From Rhizobium sp. LC145 (GTDB lineage Bacteria > Pseudomonadota > Alphaproteobacteria > Rhizobiales > Rhizobiaceae), in NCBI RefSeq assembly GCF_001005825.1, contig NZ_LBHV01000008.1, forward strand, positions 64,501 through 128,500: a stretch of 64,000 bases of DNA, read 5' to 3'. Position numbers and translations under genes: made by a program. The notes under the pieces are model-generated. The model was not told where the DNA came from, did no database searches, and was given only the letters and a program-made list of their open reading frames with translations. Below, piece by piece: positions 1-8,035 of this stretch (the first letter of the stretch is position 1; every line of letters begins with the position of its first letter).

Positions 1-203
1 CGGGTCTGCAGAGCGGCGACATCATTTCGGAAATCCGCGACGGAGAGGTGGATGGCCTGGCCGACTTCTACCGCAAGATCTGGATGAGCGGTCCGGCGGG
101 AGCGGAAATCCCGATGCGGGTGGTACGCAATGGCCGCGAGGCGTGGTTGCGGATCAAATCGGCTGACCGAAACGACTTTTTGAAGAAGCCGCATCTGCAA
201 TAG
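1..203 (+). CDS. C-terminal PDZ domain of a trypsin-like (S1C/DegP-family) serine protease, 5' truncated
   Basis: Only the last 66 codons lie in the window, reading in frame from base 3 to a TAG at 201-203. The start GLQSGDIISEIRDGEV is the substrate-groove part of a PDZ domain, as found at the C-terminus of DegP/HtrA-type periplasmic proteases, and the rest (RVVRNGREAWLRIKS) is the final PDZ strand. The catalytic domain is off the left edge, so the His-Asp-Ser triad cannot be checked. The gene converges on the glycerate kinase gene, with 35 bases between the stops. A non-proteolytic PDZ protein is possible but less likely. Confidence 0.7.
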   Translation, partial: GLQSGDIISEIRDGEVDGLADFYRKIWMSGPAGAEIPMRVVRNGREAWLRIKSADRNDFLKKPHLQ

Positions 204-238
204 CCGCTTTCCGGCCGACGGTAGCCGGTGCGGTTATC

Positions 239-1495
239 TTACCCGACCAGAATCGCTCTGAAATCGTTGACGTTCGTGCCTGTGGGGCCGGTGGTGAACA
301 GGTCGCCGATTGCGGAAAAGCCGGAAAAGCTGTCATTGCCGTCGAGCAGCTTGCGTCCGTCGAGGCCGGTGGCACGCAGCCTTCGCGCTGTCGTACCGTC
401 GACAAACGCGCCAGCATTGGTTTCCGACCCGTCGATGCCATCCGTATCGGCGGCAAGCGCGGTGATCTCATGACCATCGACGGCAAGCGCCAAGGCGAGC
501 GCGAATTCGCCGTTGCGGCCTCCCTTGCCTCCCTTGCTCCTGAGGGTCACGGTCGTTTCGCCGCCGGAGAGCAGAACCGCTGGCTTGGCAAACGGCCGGC
601 CCCGCAACGCTACTTCGCGGGCGATGGCGGCATGCACGAGTGCCACGTCGCGCGCTTCGCCTTCCACCGAGTCTGACAGGATATGGGGTGTTATCCCATG
701 CGCTCGCGCCACTTGAGCCGCTGCCTCCAGGGAGACGGCCGCCGAGGCGATGACGTGGTACTCGTGGCGGGAAAAGATCGGGTCGTCCGGTCGGGGCGCA
801 TCGGCCGCTGGCGATTGCAGGTGCGCGATCATCGCCTTGGGGAGGTCAAGCCCGTATTGTTCGACGATTGCCAGCGCATCATGCCTCGTAGTGCCATCGG
901 GTATGGTCGGTCCGGAGGCGACAAATGCGGGGTTATCGCCGGGAATGTCGGACACGATGTGGCTGACCACCCGCGCCTTGGTTGCGGCTGCGAGCCGGCC
1001 GCCCTTGATGGTCGACAGATGCTTGCGCACCACATTCATAGCTGAGATCGGCGCACCCGAAGCGAGCAGCACCTCATTGAGCGCGATCTCGTTCTCGAGC
1101 GTCAGGCCCTCGGGAGGGGCAGGCAGGAGCGCCGAACCGCCGCCGCAGACGAGTGCGATCACCAGATCGTCTTCCGAGAGGCCGGAGATCGTTTCCACGA
1201 GCCGTTTCGCAGCGGTAAGCCCCGCGGCGTCCGGAACCGGGTGCGAAGCCTCGATGATCTCAATATCCTTGGTTTGGCAGCCGTAACCGTAGCGGGTGAC
1301 CACCAATCCCGAGAGCGGACCGGACCAGAGACTTTCGAGTGCGGCGGCCATCTGGGCGGCGCCCTTGCCGGCGCCGATCACAATCGTGCGGCCGTTCTTC
1401 GGCGGTTGCGGCAGGTGCCTGCGGATGCCCGTCAGCGGATCGGCGGCTTTCACCGCAGCGGTAAACAGCGCTTCCAGAAATTTTCTGTCTTCCAT
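239..1495 (-). CDS. Glycerate 2-kinase / MOFRL-family protein (GckA/TtuD type)
   Basis: A 418-residue cytoplasmic enzyme that phosphorylates D-glycerate to 2-phosphoglycerate in glyoxylate, serine or tartrate use. Family marks are GAGKGAAQMAAALE near the N-terminus, VCGGGSALLPAPPEG in the middle, MNVVRKHLSTIKGGRLA, and the C-terminal MOFRL motif SGGETTVTLRSKGGKGGRNG. The length equals the usual 415-430 residues. I chose the ATG at 1495 over an upstream in-frame start at 1531 because a purine-rich AGGGGGAG lies about 7 bases before it. Older annotations call such proteins hydroxypyruvate reductase (TtuD), but the family activity is kinase. It appears to be monocistronic, with no linked hydroxypyruvate reductase or glyoxylate carboligase gene. 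Confidence 0.85.
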   Translation of the reverse strand: MEDRKFLEALFTAAVKAADPLTGIRRHLPQPPKNGRTIVIGAGKGAAQMAAALESLWSGPLSGLVVTRYGYGCQTKDIEIIEASHPVPDAAGLTAAKRLVETISGLSEDDLVIALVCGGGSALLPAPPEGLTLENEIALNEVLLASGAPISAMNVVRKHLSTIKGGRLAAATKARVVSHIVSDIPGDNPAFVASGPTIPDGTTRHDALAIVEQYGLDLPKAMIAHLQSPAADAPRPDDPIFSRHEYHVIASAAVSLEAAAQVARAHGITPHILSDSVEGEARDVALVHAAIAREVALRGRPFAKPAVLLSGGETTVTLRSKGGKGGRNGEFALALALAVDGHEITALAADTDGIDGSETNAGAFVDGTTARRLRATGLDGRKLLDGNDSFSGFSAIGDLFTTGPTGTNVNDFRAILVG

Positions 1496-1643
1496 CCCGG
1501 CACTCCCCCTCTGGCGCGTCCGTTTCATCACGCGGGATAACGGGCGTCAACGGGTCTTGATCGTTCGCCGGCTTTCCGGCCGGAACAAAGCGAACGAGCG
1601 CCGGTTTCCTCGATGTTCTTAAGGAATGGAGGAGCACAGGACC

Positions 1644-1976
1644 ATGCCTGAACATCTCAAGGAGGTTGGCTATCCGGGGCAGATCGACATCGGAGGCGAA
1701 AGGTCGCCCGTTACTTACAAGCTCAAGGCGCGGAAGGAAGATGATGGTGCTTTCCACGTTGCAGTCAGCCTCACCGCGCCGCGCGATTGGCTGTTGAAAC
1801 ATGGCTTTCGCAAGGAGGCGATGCTGGTGCGCCAGAGTGGAGAGGAAGTGCCAGTGCATTTCGAAGAAACATTGAATGTGGCCGACAACATCTCAGTCAC
1901 GCTGCGGGCCAATGAAGCAGTCTGTAGCTCATTCGAGGAACTGCGGCGGAAGTTTCCCGAACTCAGCGCCGCTTGA
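1644..1976 (+). CDS. Small hypothetical protein
   Basis: A 110-residue soluble protein with no signal peptide or membrane segment; I do not recognise its family. The start at 1644 (MPEHLKEVGYPGQ) is preferred over the ATG at 1626 because GGAGGAG at about 1628-1634 sits 9 bases upstream. It is charged and mixed in composition, with a predicted beta-rich middle and a C-terminal helix (SFEELRRKFPELSAA). It lies divergent from the glycerate kinase gene and converges on pcaQ with 8 bases between stops. The ribosome site and ordinary codon use suggest a real gene, but I cannot give a function. Confidence 0.6.
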   Translation: MPEHLKEVGYPGQIDIGGERSPVTYKLKARKEDDGAFHVAVSLTAPRDWLLKHGFRKEAMLVRQSGEEVPVHFEETLNVADNISVTLRANEAVCSSFEELRRKFPELSAA

Positions 1977-1984
1977 GGCACGCT

Positions 1985-2911
1985 TCATCTCATTGGCATG
2001 ATTTCTTCGACGGCCTGCCGCAAGGTCTGCATCAGGATCGTTTGCGGCGTGGATGGGGTGGCGTCGGCCCTGATGGTCAAGCCGACGGGGCCCTTGGTCT
2101 CGCTGGTGTCGATCGGCAGCATGGCGAGCATTCCGTCTTCCACGTCCGTCGCGATCACGCCGGAGGAAATGATCCAGATCGCATCGGTTTTCCTGACAAA
2201 GGCGCGGCCAAAGGCATCCGAGACGGTTTCGACCTGCGTCGGCAGGCTTGCCACGCCGTTGGCTATCAGGAATTGCTCAACGATCGGTCGGATGATGGAG
2301 CCGCGCGTCGGCATCAGGATGGGGTAGTCGGCCAAACCCTCGAAAACCGAGCGCTTACTCAGTAGAAGCGGGTGGCCCGCCCGGACGGCAAAGACGATCG
2401 GGTCGGAATAGAGATGTTCGAAGGAGAAGCCCGCCATCTGCTCTGGCGCTGCGAGCCGCCCGACGACGAGATCGAGATCTCCGACCCGCAGCTGTTCGAG
2501 CAGCACCGCGTTGTCACCGGTGATGATCTTGATGCGGCTGCCGGTTTTTTCCTCAAGGAACAACGACATGGCGCGTGGCATGATGCGGGTGGAAACCGTC
2601 GGCAGCGCTCCGACCCTGACGGGTGGTGCGGAATCGAACAATTCCTGGGAGACCGAGTCGATTCCCTGCCTAAGCGCGGTCAGCGCCGCGCCCGCATGGC
2701 GCAGGAAGACCTCGCCGTAGCGGGTTATCCGAATTCCGCGCCCTTCCCGTTCGAAAACCGCAACCCCGAGCGCCTCTTCCAGCTCCCGTATCGTCTTGGT
2801 CACGGCCGGCTGGCTGATATTCAGGAGATCTGCCGCCTTGACGACGCTTTTCTGGCGCGCAACCTCGACGAATGTATGCAGATGTCGAAATTTGACGCGG
2901 GAGTCGATCAA
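1985..2911 (-). CDS. pcaQ: LysR-type regulator PcaQ
   Basis: A 308-residue LysR-family activator of protocatechuate genes. The N-terminal winged helix-turn-helix (FRHLHTFVEVARQKSVVKAA, then ISQPAVTKTIRELEEALG) is in the first 65 residues, and the rest is a periplasmic-binding-like effector domain. Identity rests on this sequence, which I recall as close to rhizobial PcaQ, and on its divergent position before pcaDCHGB, the standard Rhizobiaceae layout. PcaQ is known to respond to beta-carboxy-cis,cis-muconate and related intermediates. The start appears to be TTG at 2911, with only a weak AAGG upstream. The nearby ATG at 2918 is out of frame, and no later start preserves the HTH. The PcaQ box at 2917-2932 lies in the pcaQ leader, which suggests autorepression. 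Confidence 0.92.
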   Translation of the reverse strand: MIDSRVKFRHLHTFVEVARQKSVVKAADLLNISQPAVTKTIRELEEALGVAVFEREGRGIRITRYGEVFLRHAGAALTALRQGIDSVSQELFDSAPPVRVGALPTVSTRIMPRAMSLFLEEKTGSRIKIITGDNAVLLEQLRVGDLDLVVGRLAAPEQMAGFSFEHLYSDPIVFAVRAGHPLLLSKRSVFEGLADYPILMPTRGSIIRPIVEQFLIANGVASLPTQVETVSDAFGRAFVRKTDAIWIISSGVIATDVEDGMLAMLPIDTSETKGPVGLTIRADATPSTPQTILMQTLRQAVEEIMPMR

Positions 2912-2916
2912 AACCC

Positions 2917-2932
2917 ATAACCTTGCAGTTAA
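2917..2932. promoter_or_regulatory. PcaQ-type operator between pcaQ and pcaD
   Basis: The sequence ATAACC-TTGC-AGTTAA differs at one base from the PcaQ motif ATAACC-N4-GGTTAA that I recall for Sinorhizobium meliloti. It lies 6 bases before the pcaQ TTG start and 72 bases before the pcaD ATG, so one site could activate pcaDCHGB and limit pcaQ. Position, spacing and symmetry fit a LysR recognition site near -60 to -65. Confidence 0.8.
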
Positions 2933-2950
2933 GAAACTCGGGATGAAATA

Positions 2951-2966
2951 TCATTTTACCTAACCG
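2951..2966 (+). promoter_or_regulatory. Second shared pca promoter element (copy 1, before pcaD)
   Basis: TCATTTTACCTAACCG begins 34 bases after the start of the PcaQ box. A near-identical element (TCATTTTACATTACCG) begins 33 bases after the second PcaQ-like box at 6668. The placement fits the LysR activation half-site around the -35 region. A possible -10 hexamer, GATACT, lies at 2971-2976 but is not certain. Confidence 0.5.
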
Positions 2967-3004
2967 GATAGATACTGCAATCTTACAAGCCGGAGGAGGC
3001 GGCA

Positions 3005-3796
3005 ATGCAGTTTGTACGCATCAACGACATCGTCATCCAATATGATATCCAGCGCGCCGGCGAGGAGAAGCCAGTTATTGTCTTCGTGAACTCGCTCGGA
3101 ACCGACAGCCGGATTTGGCATCATGTGCTGCCAAAGCTCGCCGATGACTTCACGCTCGTGACCTACGATAAGCGCGGCCATGGCTTGAGCGATCTCGGCA
3201 ATCCGCCCTACTCGATCGACGATCATGTCGCCGATCTCGCTGGGTTGCTCGATCATCTCGGGCTCTCTCGGGTGATCGTTTGCGGATTGTCGGTCGGAGG
3301 GCTTATTGCGCAGGGGCTCTATGCCACCCGCCCCGACCTCGTGAAGGGCCTGGCGCTCTGCGATACGGCGCATAAGATCGGCACGCCCGAGATGTGGGCC
3401 AAGCGCATCGCCGCGGTCGAAGCCGATGGCATAGGCAGCGTTCTGGAAGACATCATGGCGCGGTGGTTCACTCAGCCTTTCCGGAATGTCGGCAACACCG
3501 CCTATCAGGGCTATTGCAACATGCTGATGCGGCAGCCGATACTCGGCTACAGCGGCACGTGCGCTGCGATCCGCGACGCGGATTTCACTGAAGCAGCGCG
3601 CCGCATCGCCGTCCCGACGCTCTGCGTCGTCGGGCGTGAAGACGGTTCGACGCCGCCGGAACTGGTGCGCTCGCTTGCCGATCTCATCCCCGGCGCTCGA
3701 TACGAAATCATCGAAGGTGCGGCGCATATTCCTTGCGTGGAAGCGCCGGCTGCCTTCGCCGCGGTCATCCGCGGCTTCGCCAGTCAATTGAATTGA
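3005..3796 (+). CDS. pcaD: 3-oxoadipate enol-lactonase PcaD
   Basis: A 263-residue alpha/beta hydrolase that opens beta-ketoadipate enol-lactone to beta-ketoadipate, the last step encoded here. The nucleophile elbow GLSVGG places the catalytic serine at about residue 96. An acidic residue in VVGREDGSTPP and the histidine in GAAHIPCVEAP complete the expected triad, and DKRGHGLSD is the typical strand-loop before the elbow. A strong GGAGGAGG precedes the ATG. It is first in pcaDCHGB, and the PcaQ box and activation element lie directly upstream. The length matches the family (about 260). Confidence 0.95.
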   Translation: MQFVRINDIVIQYDIQRAGEEKPVIVFVNSLGTDSRIWHHVLPKLADDFTLVTYDKRGHGLSDLGNPPYSIDDHVADLAGLLDHLGLSRVIVCGLSVGGLIAQGLYATRPDLVKGLALCDTAHKIGTPEMWAKRIAAVEADGIGSVLEDIMARWFTQPFRNVGNTAYQGYCNMLMRQPILGYSGTCAAIRDADFTEAARRIAVPTLCVVGREDGSTPPELVRSLADLIPGARYEIIEGAAHIPCVEAPAAFAAVIRGFASQLN

Positions 3797-3806
3797 GGGT
3801 ACCGTC

Positions 3807-4238
3807 ATGGCCGATTCTTCCGCAGGCTCCGAACGCTACCGGCAGGGCATGGTGACCCGCCGCGCGGTGCTGGGCGATACGCATGTGGACCGCGCTCTGG
3901 AGAGCGAAACTGATTTCGACGGGCCATTCCAGCGGTTCATCACGGAAGGTGCCTGGGGTACGCTCTGGTCACGATCCGCCTGGACGAAACGTGAGCGCTC
4001 GATGGTGACGATCGCGCTGCTTGCCGCGCTCGGGCAATATGACGAGATGGCAATGCATGTGCGTGCGACCGTCAATACGGGTGCGACAAAGGACGATATC
4101 CGCGAAGCCTTGCTGCATGTGGCAGTCTATGCCGGCGTTCCGGCGGCCAATCATGCCTTCAAGGTGGCGAAGGCTGCCTATGCGGAAATGGAGGCTAAGC
4201 AGCCGACTTCCGACCATGCCGGGGGAGAGACCGAATGA
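3807..4238 (+). CDS. pcaC: 4-carboxymuconolactone decarboxylase PcaC
   Basis: A 143-residue enzyme that decarboxylates gamma-carboxymuconolactone to the enol-lactone used by PcaD. The carboxymuconolactone decarboxylase/AhpD-like fold is recognised by [20 protein letters not shown] at the N-terminus, the central [18 protein letters not shown] and the C-terminal [20 protein letters not shown]. The length is near the usual 130-140. It sits 10 bases after pcaD, and its stop overlaps the pcaH start by four bases (ATGA), so translation is probably coupled. It is a separate protein, not the PcaL fusion seen in some actinobacteria. Confidence 0.95.
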   Translation: MADSSAGSERYRQGMVTRRAVLGDTHVDRALESETDFDGPFQRFITEGAWGTLWSRSAWTKRERSMVTIALLAALGQYDEMAMHVRATVNTGATKDDIREALLHVAVYAGVPAANHAFKVAKAAYAEMEAKQPTSDHAGGETE

Positions 4239-4975
4239 AAAACACACCACCTGAAACCACGCCCTTCTTCGCCCGCGACCGGGATATGCATCCGCCTGCC
4301 TATACGCCGTGGTACAAGACGACCGTACTGCGCTCGCCGCAGCGGGCGCTGATATCGTTCGAAGGCACGATCAGCGAGATCACAGGCCCCGTTTTCGGTC
4401 ACAGCATCATCAACGAGTTCGACAACGACCTTCTCGCCAACTACGCGAAGCCGGGCGAGGGCCCTATCGGCGAACGCATTCTGGTGCACGGCCGGGCGCT
4501 GGACGAGCGCGGAATCGGGATCGGCGGCGCGCTGGTGGAGTTCTGGCAGGCCAATGCGGGCGGGCGCTATCGCCATAAGAAGGAAACCTATCTTGCGCCG
4601 CTCGATCCGAATTTCGGTGGGTTCGGACGCACGATCACCGACGAAAACGGTTTCTACTGGTTCAAGACGGTGAGGCCGGGCGCCTATCCATGGCCGAATG
4701 GCGTCAACGACTGGCGTCCTGCCCATATCCATTTCTCCGTCTTCGGCCATGGCTTTGCCCAGAGATTGATCACGCAGATGTATTTCGAGGGTGACCCGAT
4801 GATCTGGAAATGTCCCATCGTGAAGACAATCCCGGACGAAGAGGCGATCAAACGGCTGATCGCGCCGCTCGACATGAACGCGACCATTCCGCACGATATG
4901 CGCGCCTACAAGTTCGACATCGTGTTGCGCGGCCGCCGCTCGACCCTGTTCGAGAACCGCATGGAGGGCAACTGA
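4235..4975 (+). CDS. pcaH: Protocatechuate 3,4-dioxygenase beta subunit PcaH
   Basis: The 246-residue iron-binding subunit of the intradiol dioxygenase that cleaves protocatechuate to beta-carboxy-cis,cis-muconate. All four ferric ligands are visible: Tyr112 in RYRHKK, Tyr151 in PGAYPWPN, and His164 and His166 in RPAHIHF. These correspond to Tyr108, Tyr147, His160 and His162 of the Pseudomonas enzyme. The N-terminal region is the PcaH-specific extension. The start overlaps the pcaC stop, and pcaG follows after one base, fitting equal production of the two subunits of the (alpha-beta-Fe) complex. The site looks intact. Confidence 0.97.
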   Translation: MKNTPPETTPFFARDRDMHPPAYTPWYKTTVLRSPQRALISFEGTISEITGPVFGHSIINEFDNDLLANYAKPGEGPIGERILVHGRALDERGIGIGGALVEFWQANAGGRYRHKKETYLAPLDPNFGGFGRTITDENGFYWFKTVRPGAYPWPNGVNDWRPAHIHFSVFGHGFAQRLITQMYFEGDPMIWKCPIVKTIPDEEAIKRLIAPLDMNATIPHDMRAYKFDIVLRGRRSTLFENRMEGN

Positions 4976-4976
4976 C

Positions 4977-5594
4977 ATGGTCCAGCCGCTCGGATATCTC
5001 AAGGAAACCGCTTCCCAGACAGCGGGCCCCTATGTCCATATCGGCTGTACGCCGAATTTCACCGGCATTCACGGGGTCTACGAAACCGATCTCGGCTCCG
5101 GGTCGATGATCAACGATCAAACCCGCGGCGAGCGGATCACCATTCGCGGCCATGTCTACGATGGTGCCGGAACGGCGCTCAAGGATGCGCTCATCGAAAT
5201 CTGGCAGGCGGATGCGGAGGGCCTTTACAACAGCCCATCGGAAATCCGCGGCAAGGCGGACCCGAACTTCTTCGGCTGGGCTCGCTGCCCTGGTGACATG
5301 GCGACCGGCGAATTCGTGTTCGAAACGATCAAGCCTGGACGCGTGCCCTTCCGTGACGGGCGGCTGATGGCGCCGCATGTGAATTTCTGGATCGTTGCGC
5401 GCGGCATCAATATCGGGCTCAATACGCGCATGTATTTCTCCGATGAGGAGGCGGCGAATGGCGAGGACCCTATCCTGTCCCGCATCGAGCATCGGGTGCG
5501 CGTGCCTACACTGATCGGAAAGAGGGAAGGGGATACCGTAACCTTCGATATCCATCTACAGGGCGACAACGAAACCATTTTCTTCGATGTTTGA
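4977..5594 (+). CDS. pcaG: Protocatechuate 3,4-dioxygenase alpha subunit PcaG
   Basis: The 205-residue non-iron partner of PcaH. The opening KETASQTAGPYVHIG is the typical alpha-subunit N-terminus, and the intradiol dioxygenase sandwich follows (ALIEIWQADAEGLYNSP, then MAPHVNFWIVARGINIGL). As expected for an alpha subunit, the tyrosine and histidine iron ligands are not all kept: MAPHVNFW replaces the HIH motif. The ATG lies one base after the pcaH stop, and pcaB follows after six bases. The length matches PcaG (about 200). Confidence 0.96.
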   Translation: MVQPLGYLKETASQTAGPYVHIGCTPNFTGIHGVYETDLGSGSMINDQTRGERITIRGHVYDGAGTALKDALIEIWQADAEGLYNSPSEIRGKADPNFFGWARCPGDMATGEFVFETIKPGRVPFRDGRLMAPHVNFWIVARGINIGLNTRMYFSDEEAANGEDPILSRIEHRVRVPTLIGKREGDTVTFDIHLQGDNETIFFDV

Positions 5595-5600
5595 GAAATC

Positions 5601-6671
5601 ATGAGCATTTCGGCTTTCGAGCATCCGTTCCTTTCCGGTCTCGTCGGCGATGACGAGGTGGCGCAGCTGTTCGGTGCGGAAGCCGAGATCGAGGCCATGC
5701 TTGCCTTCGAACTGGCGCTCGCCAACAGCGAGGCCGCGTCCGGGCTCATTCCGGTAGCGGCGGCGGAGCGGATTGCCATCGCCTGCGCAGATTTCGAACC
5801 CGACATGGCTGCGCTGCGGAAGGAGGCGAGCAGGGACGGCGTCGTCGTTCCCGAGCTGGTCCGCCAGTTACGCAATGCCGCCGGCGAAGAGGCCGGACGT
5901 CATGTGCATTTCGGCGCCACCAGCCAGGATGTCATCGATACGGCGCTGGTGTTGCGGTTGAAACGGCTCTGCGGGGTGCTGGTCGATCGTCTTGCCAGGC
6001 TCGAAGAAGCTTTCGGAGAACTCGACCGGAAATACGGTGGCCGGGAGCTCATGGGCCACACCCGCATGCAGGCGGCGATCGCGATCACAGTTTCGGATCG
6101 CATCCGCGCCTGGTGCGATCCATTGGTACGGCTTCGGGAGCGGCTGGCAAGCTTTTCGGCAAGCGGCGGTTTCTCGGTCCAGTTCGGCGGTGCTGCGGGT
6201 ACGCTGGAGAAGCTGGGAGACAAGGCCGATATCGTTCGGGCAGCCTTGGCAAACGAGCTTTCTCTGGGTGACGCCGTTCAATGGCAGAGCCAGCGCGATC
6301 GGCTGGCGGAATTTGCGGGAATTCTTTCCCTGATCACCGGTAGCCTCGGCAAGTTCGGGCAGGATATCGCGCTCCTTGCCGAACTCGGTGCCGAGATCGA
6401 GCTTACCGGTGGCGGGGGCTCCTCGGCCATGGCGCATAAGCAGAACCCGGTCGCCGCCGAGGTGCTGGTAACGCTTGCGCGCTTCAATGCCGTGCAACTT
6501 TCCGGAATGCACCAGGCCATAGTGCATGAGCAGGAACGCTCGGGTGCTGCATGGACGCTCGAATGGCTGATTCTGCCGTCAATGGCGGCAGCCGCCGGCG
6601 CCTCGCTACGCCTTGCCGCCGAGTTGATCGGAAATATCCGATCCCTTGGGCGCGCTGGCGCGAAATCATAA
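5601..6671 (+). CDS. pcaB: 3-carboxy-cis,cis-muconate cycloisomerase PcaB
   Basis: A 356-residue member of the fumarase/aspartase superfamily that lactonises beta-carboxy-muconate to gamma-carboxymuconolactone. The superfamily signature GGSSAMAHKQNP is at about residues 272-283, and FGATSQDVIDTALVLRL is the conserved second region. Pseudomonas PcaB is near 450 residues; rhizobial forms are shorter, so 356 is not a truncation sign. It ends the pcaDCHGB operon. Its TAA stop at 6669-6671 falls inside the second PcaQ-like box, so the next promoter starts within this gene's end. Confidence 0.95.
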   Translation: MSISAFEHPFLSGLVGDDEVAQLFGAEAEIEAMLAFELALANSEAASGLIPVAAAERIAIACADFEPDMAALRKEASRDGVVVPELVRQLRNAAGEEAGRHVHFGATSQDVIDTALVLRLKRLCGVLVDRLARLEEAFGELDRKYGGRELMGHTRMQAAIAITVSDRIRAWCDPLVRLRERLASFSASGGFSVQFGGAAGTLEKLGDKADIVRAALANELSLGDAVQWQSQRDRLAEFAGILSLITGSLGKFGQDIALLAELGAEIELTGGGGSSAMAHKQNPVAAEVLVTLARFNAVQLSGMHQAIVHEQERSGAAWTLEWLILPSMAAAAGASLRLAAELIGNIRSLGRAGAKS

Positions 6672-6683
6672 CCACCAGGATAT
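6668..6683. promoter_or_regulatory. Second PcaQ-like operator, overlapping the pcaB stop
   Basis: ATAACC-ACCA-GGATAT matches the first half of the PcaQ motif exactly and four of six bases of the second half (ATAACC-N4-GGTTAA). It lies upstream of the ABC importer operon, with the shared element TCATTTTACATTACCG 33 bases on, as before pcaD. A possible -10 TATACT at 6733-6738 would put the box near -70. Confidence 0.6.
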
Positions 6684-6700
6684 GCTTGGGCGATTGCATT

Positions 6701-6716
6701 TCATTTTACATTACCG
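6701..6716 (+). promoter_or_regulatory. Second shared pca promoter element (copy 2, before the ABC importer)
   Basis: TCATTTTACATTACCG differs at two positions from the copy at 2951-2966 before pcaD. Its distance from the PcaQ-like box (33 versus 34 bases) is nearly the same. This supports a shared activator-bound promoter layout, with the element as the probable activation half-site. Confidence 0.5.
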
Positions 6717-6791
6717 TTTCGCATGGGCACACTATACTTAGATGCGCTGACGCAGGGAGCCTGTCAGGGCTTTCGATAAAGGGAGGAATTC

Positions 6792-7967
6792 ATGAAAAGG
6801 CTTGTCGCCGCTGCCATTGCGGCTGCCGTTCTGTCGAGCGCGGCTTATGCCGACACCATCAAGGTCGGGGTTGTCGGCCCGTTCTCGGGTCCGTTCGCGC
6901 TGCAGGGCAAGAACTTCAAGGCGGGTATCGACGCCTATTTCGCGATCAACGGCAACAAGGTCGGCGATGACGAAATCGAGGTCATCTATCGAGACGTGCC
7001 CCAGGCGGATCCCGCCCAGTCCAAGGCGCTTGCGCAGGAGCTGGTCGTGCGCGAAGGCGTCCAGTATCTCGCGGGCTTCTATTTCACGCCGGACGCCATG
7101 GCGGCCACGCCCCTGCTGGAGCAGGCAAACGTGCCCATGGTCATCATGAACGCGGCGACTTCGGCGATCGTCACGGCTAGTCCCTATGTCGTTCGGACGT
7201 CTTTCACCACATGGCAAACCTCCTCGCCGATCGCCAAGGTCGCCAAGGATGGCGGCGTCACCAAGGTGATTTCGGTGGTCAGCGACTACGGTCCGGGCAT
7301 CGATGCGGAAAACGCCTTCAAGACGGCCTTCGAGAAAGAGGGCGGCACCGTGGTCGAGGCGATCCGCATGCCGCTTTCGACCAACGATTTCTCGCCGATC
7401 ATGCAGCGTGTGAGAGACAGCGGCGCCGAAGCGATCTTCGCCTTCCTGCCGTCCGGCCCCACCACGCTCGGCTTCGTCAAGGCGTTCAACGAAAACGGCT
7501 TGAAGGGGGCCGGCATCAAGTTCTTCGGCCCCGGTGACTTCACGCAGGAATCCGACCTGCCGGCGCTTGGCGATGCAGGTCTCGGCCTGCAGACCACGTT
7601 CCACTATTCCGTTTCCCACGACTCGCCGGAAAACAAGACCTTCGTGGAGGCTGCGGCCAAGGCGATCGGCAACCCGGCCGAGCTTTCCTTCCCCTCGGTC
7701 GGTGCCTTCGACGGCATGTATGTCATCTCGAAGATGATCGAGGCGACCGGAGGCGAACAGGACGCGGAAAAGGCCGTCGAGGCGGTCAAAGGCCTCTCCT
7801 GGACGAGCCCGCGCGGTCCCGTGACGATCGATCCGGAAAGCCGCCACATCACGCAAAACATCTACCTGCGCGAAGTCGTGAAGGACGCGGACGGCAAATA
7901 CATCAACAAGGAAGTGCAGACCTTCGAAAAGCAGGGTGATCCGGGTCTCGCCTTCGTTAAAAAGTAA
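6792..7967 (+). CDS. ABC importer periplasmic binding protein, probable protocatechuate binding (PcaM/LivJ type)
   Basis: A 391-residue secreted protein of the type I periplasmic-binding fold (LivJ/Peripla_BP_6). The signal peptide is MKRLVAAAIAAAVLSSAAYA, followed by DTIKVGVVGPFSGPFALQG, the standard first strand and ligand loop. GGAGG precedes the ATG. LivJ-like proteins bind branched-chain amino acids, amides or aromatic acids. Position after pcaB and the repeated PcaQ-type promoter argue for protocatechuate or a related aromatic acid, as for PcaM of Sinorhizobium meliloti. Substrate is an inference. A stem-loop lies in the gap before the permease gene. Confidence 0.85.
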   Translation: MKRLVAAAIAAAVLSSAAYADTIKVGVVGPFSGPFALQGKNFKAGIDAYFAINGNKVGDDEIEVIYRDVPQADPAQSKALAQELVVREGVQYLAGFYFTPDAMAATPLLEQANVPMVIMNAATSAIVTASPYVVRTSFTTWQTSSPIAKVAKDGGVTKVISVVSDYGPGIDAENAFKTAFEKEGGTVVEAIRMPLSTNDFSPIMQRVRDSGAEAIFAFLPSGPTTLGFVKAFNENGLKGAGIKFFGPGDFTQESDLPALGDAGLGLQTTFHYSVSHDSPENKTFVEAAAKAIGNPAELSFPSVGAFDGMYVISKMIEATGGEQDAEKAVEAVKGLSWTSPRGPVTIDPESRHITQNIYLREVVKDADGKYINKEVQTFEKQGDPGLAFVKK

Positions 7968-7986
7968 GCCGCACGCAAGAGAACGG

Positions 7987-8015
7987 ACGCGGGATCGGGG
8001 CCACCGGTCTCGCGT
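7987..8015 (+). promoter_or_regulatory. Stem-loop between the binding-protein and permease genes of the pca-linked ABC operon
   Basis: ACGCGGGATCGG (7987-7998) can pair with CCGGTCTCGCGT (8004-8015) as a 12-pair stem with two G-U pairs and loop GGCCA. No T-run follows. Such intercistronic stems usually limit read-through or protect the binding-protein message so that it exceeds the permeases. Confidence 0.55.
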
Positions 8016-8035
8016 TCGCGCAAGAGGAGGACCAC

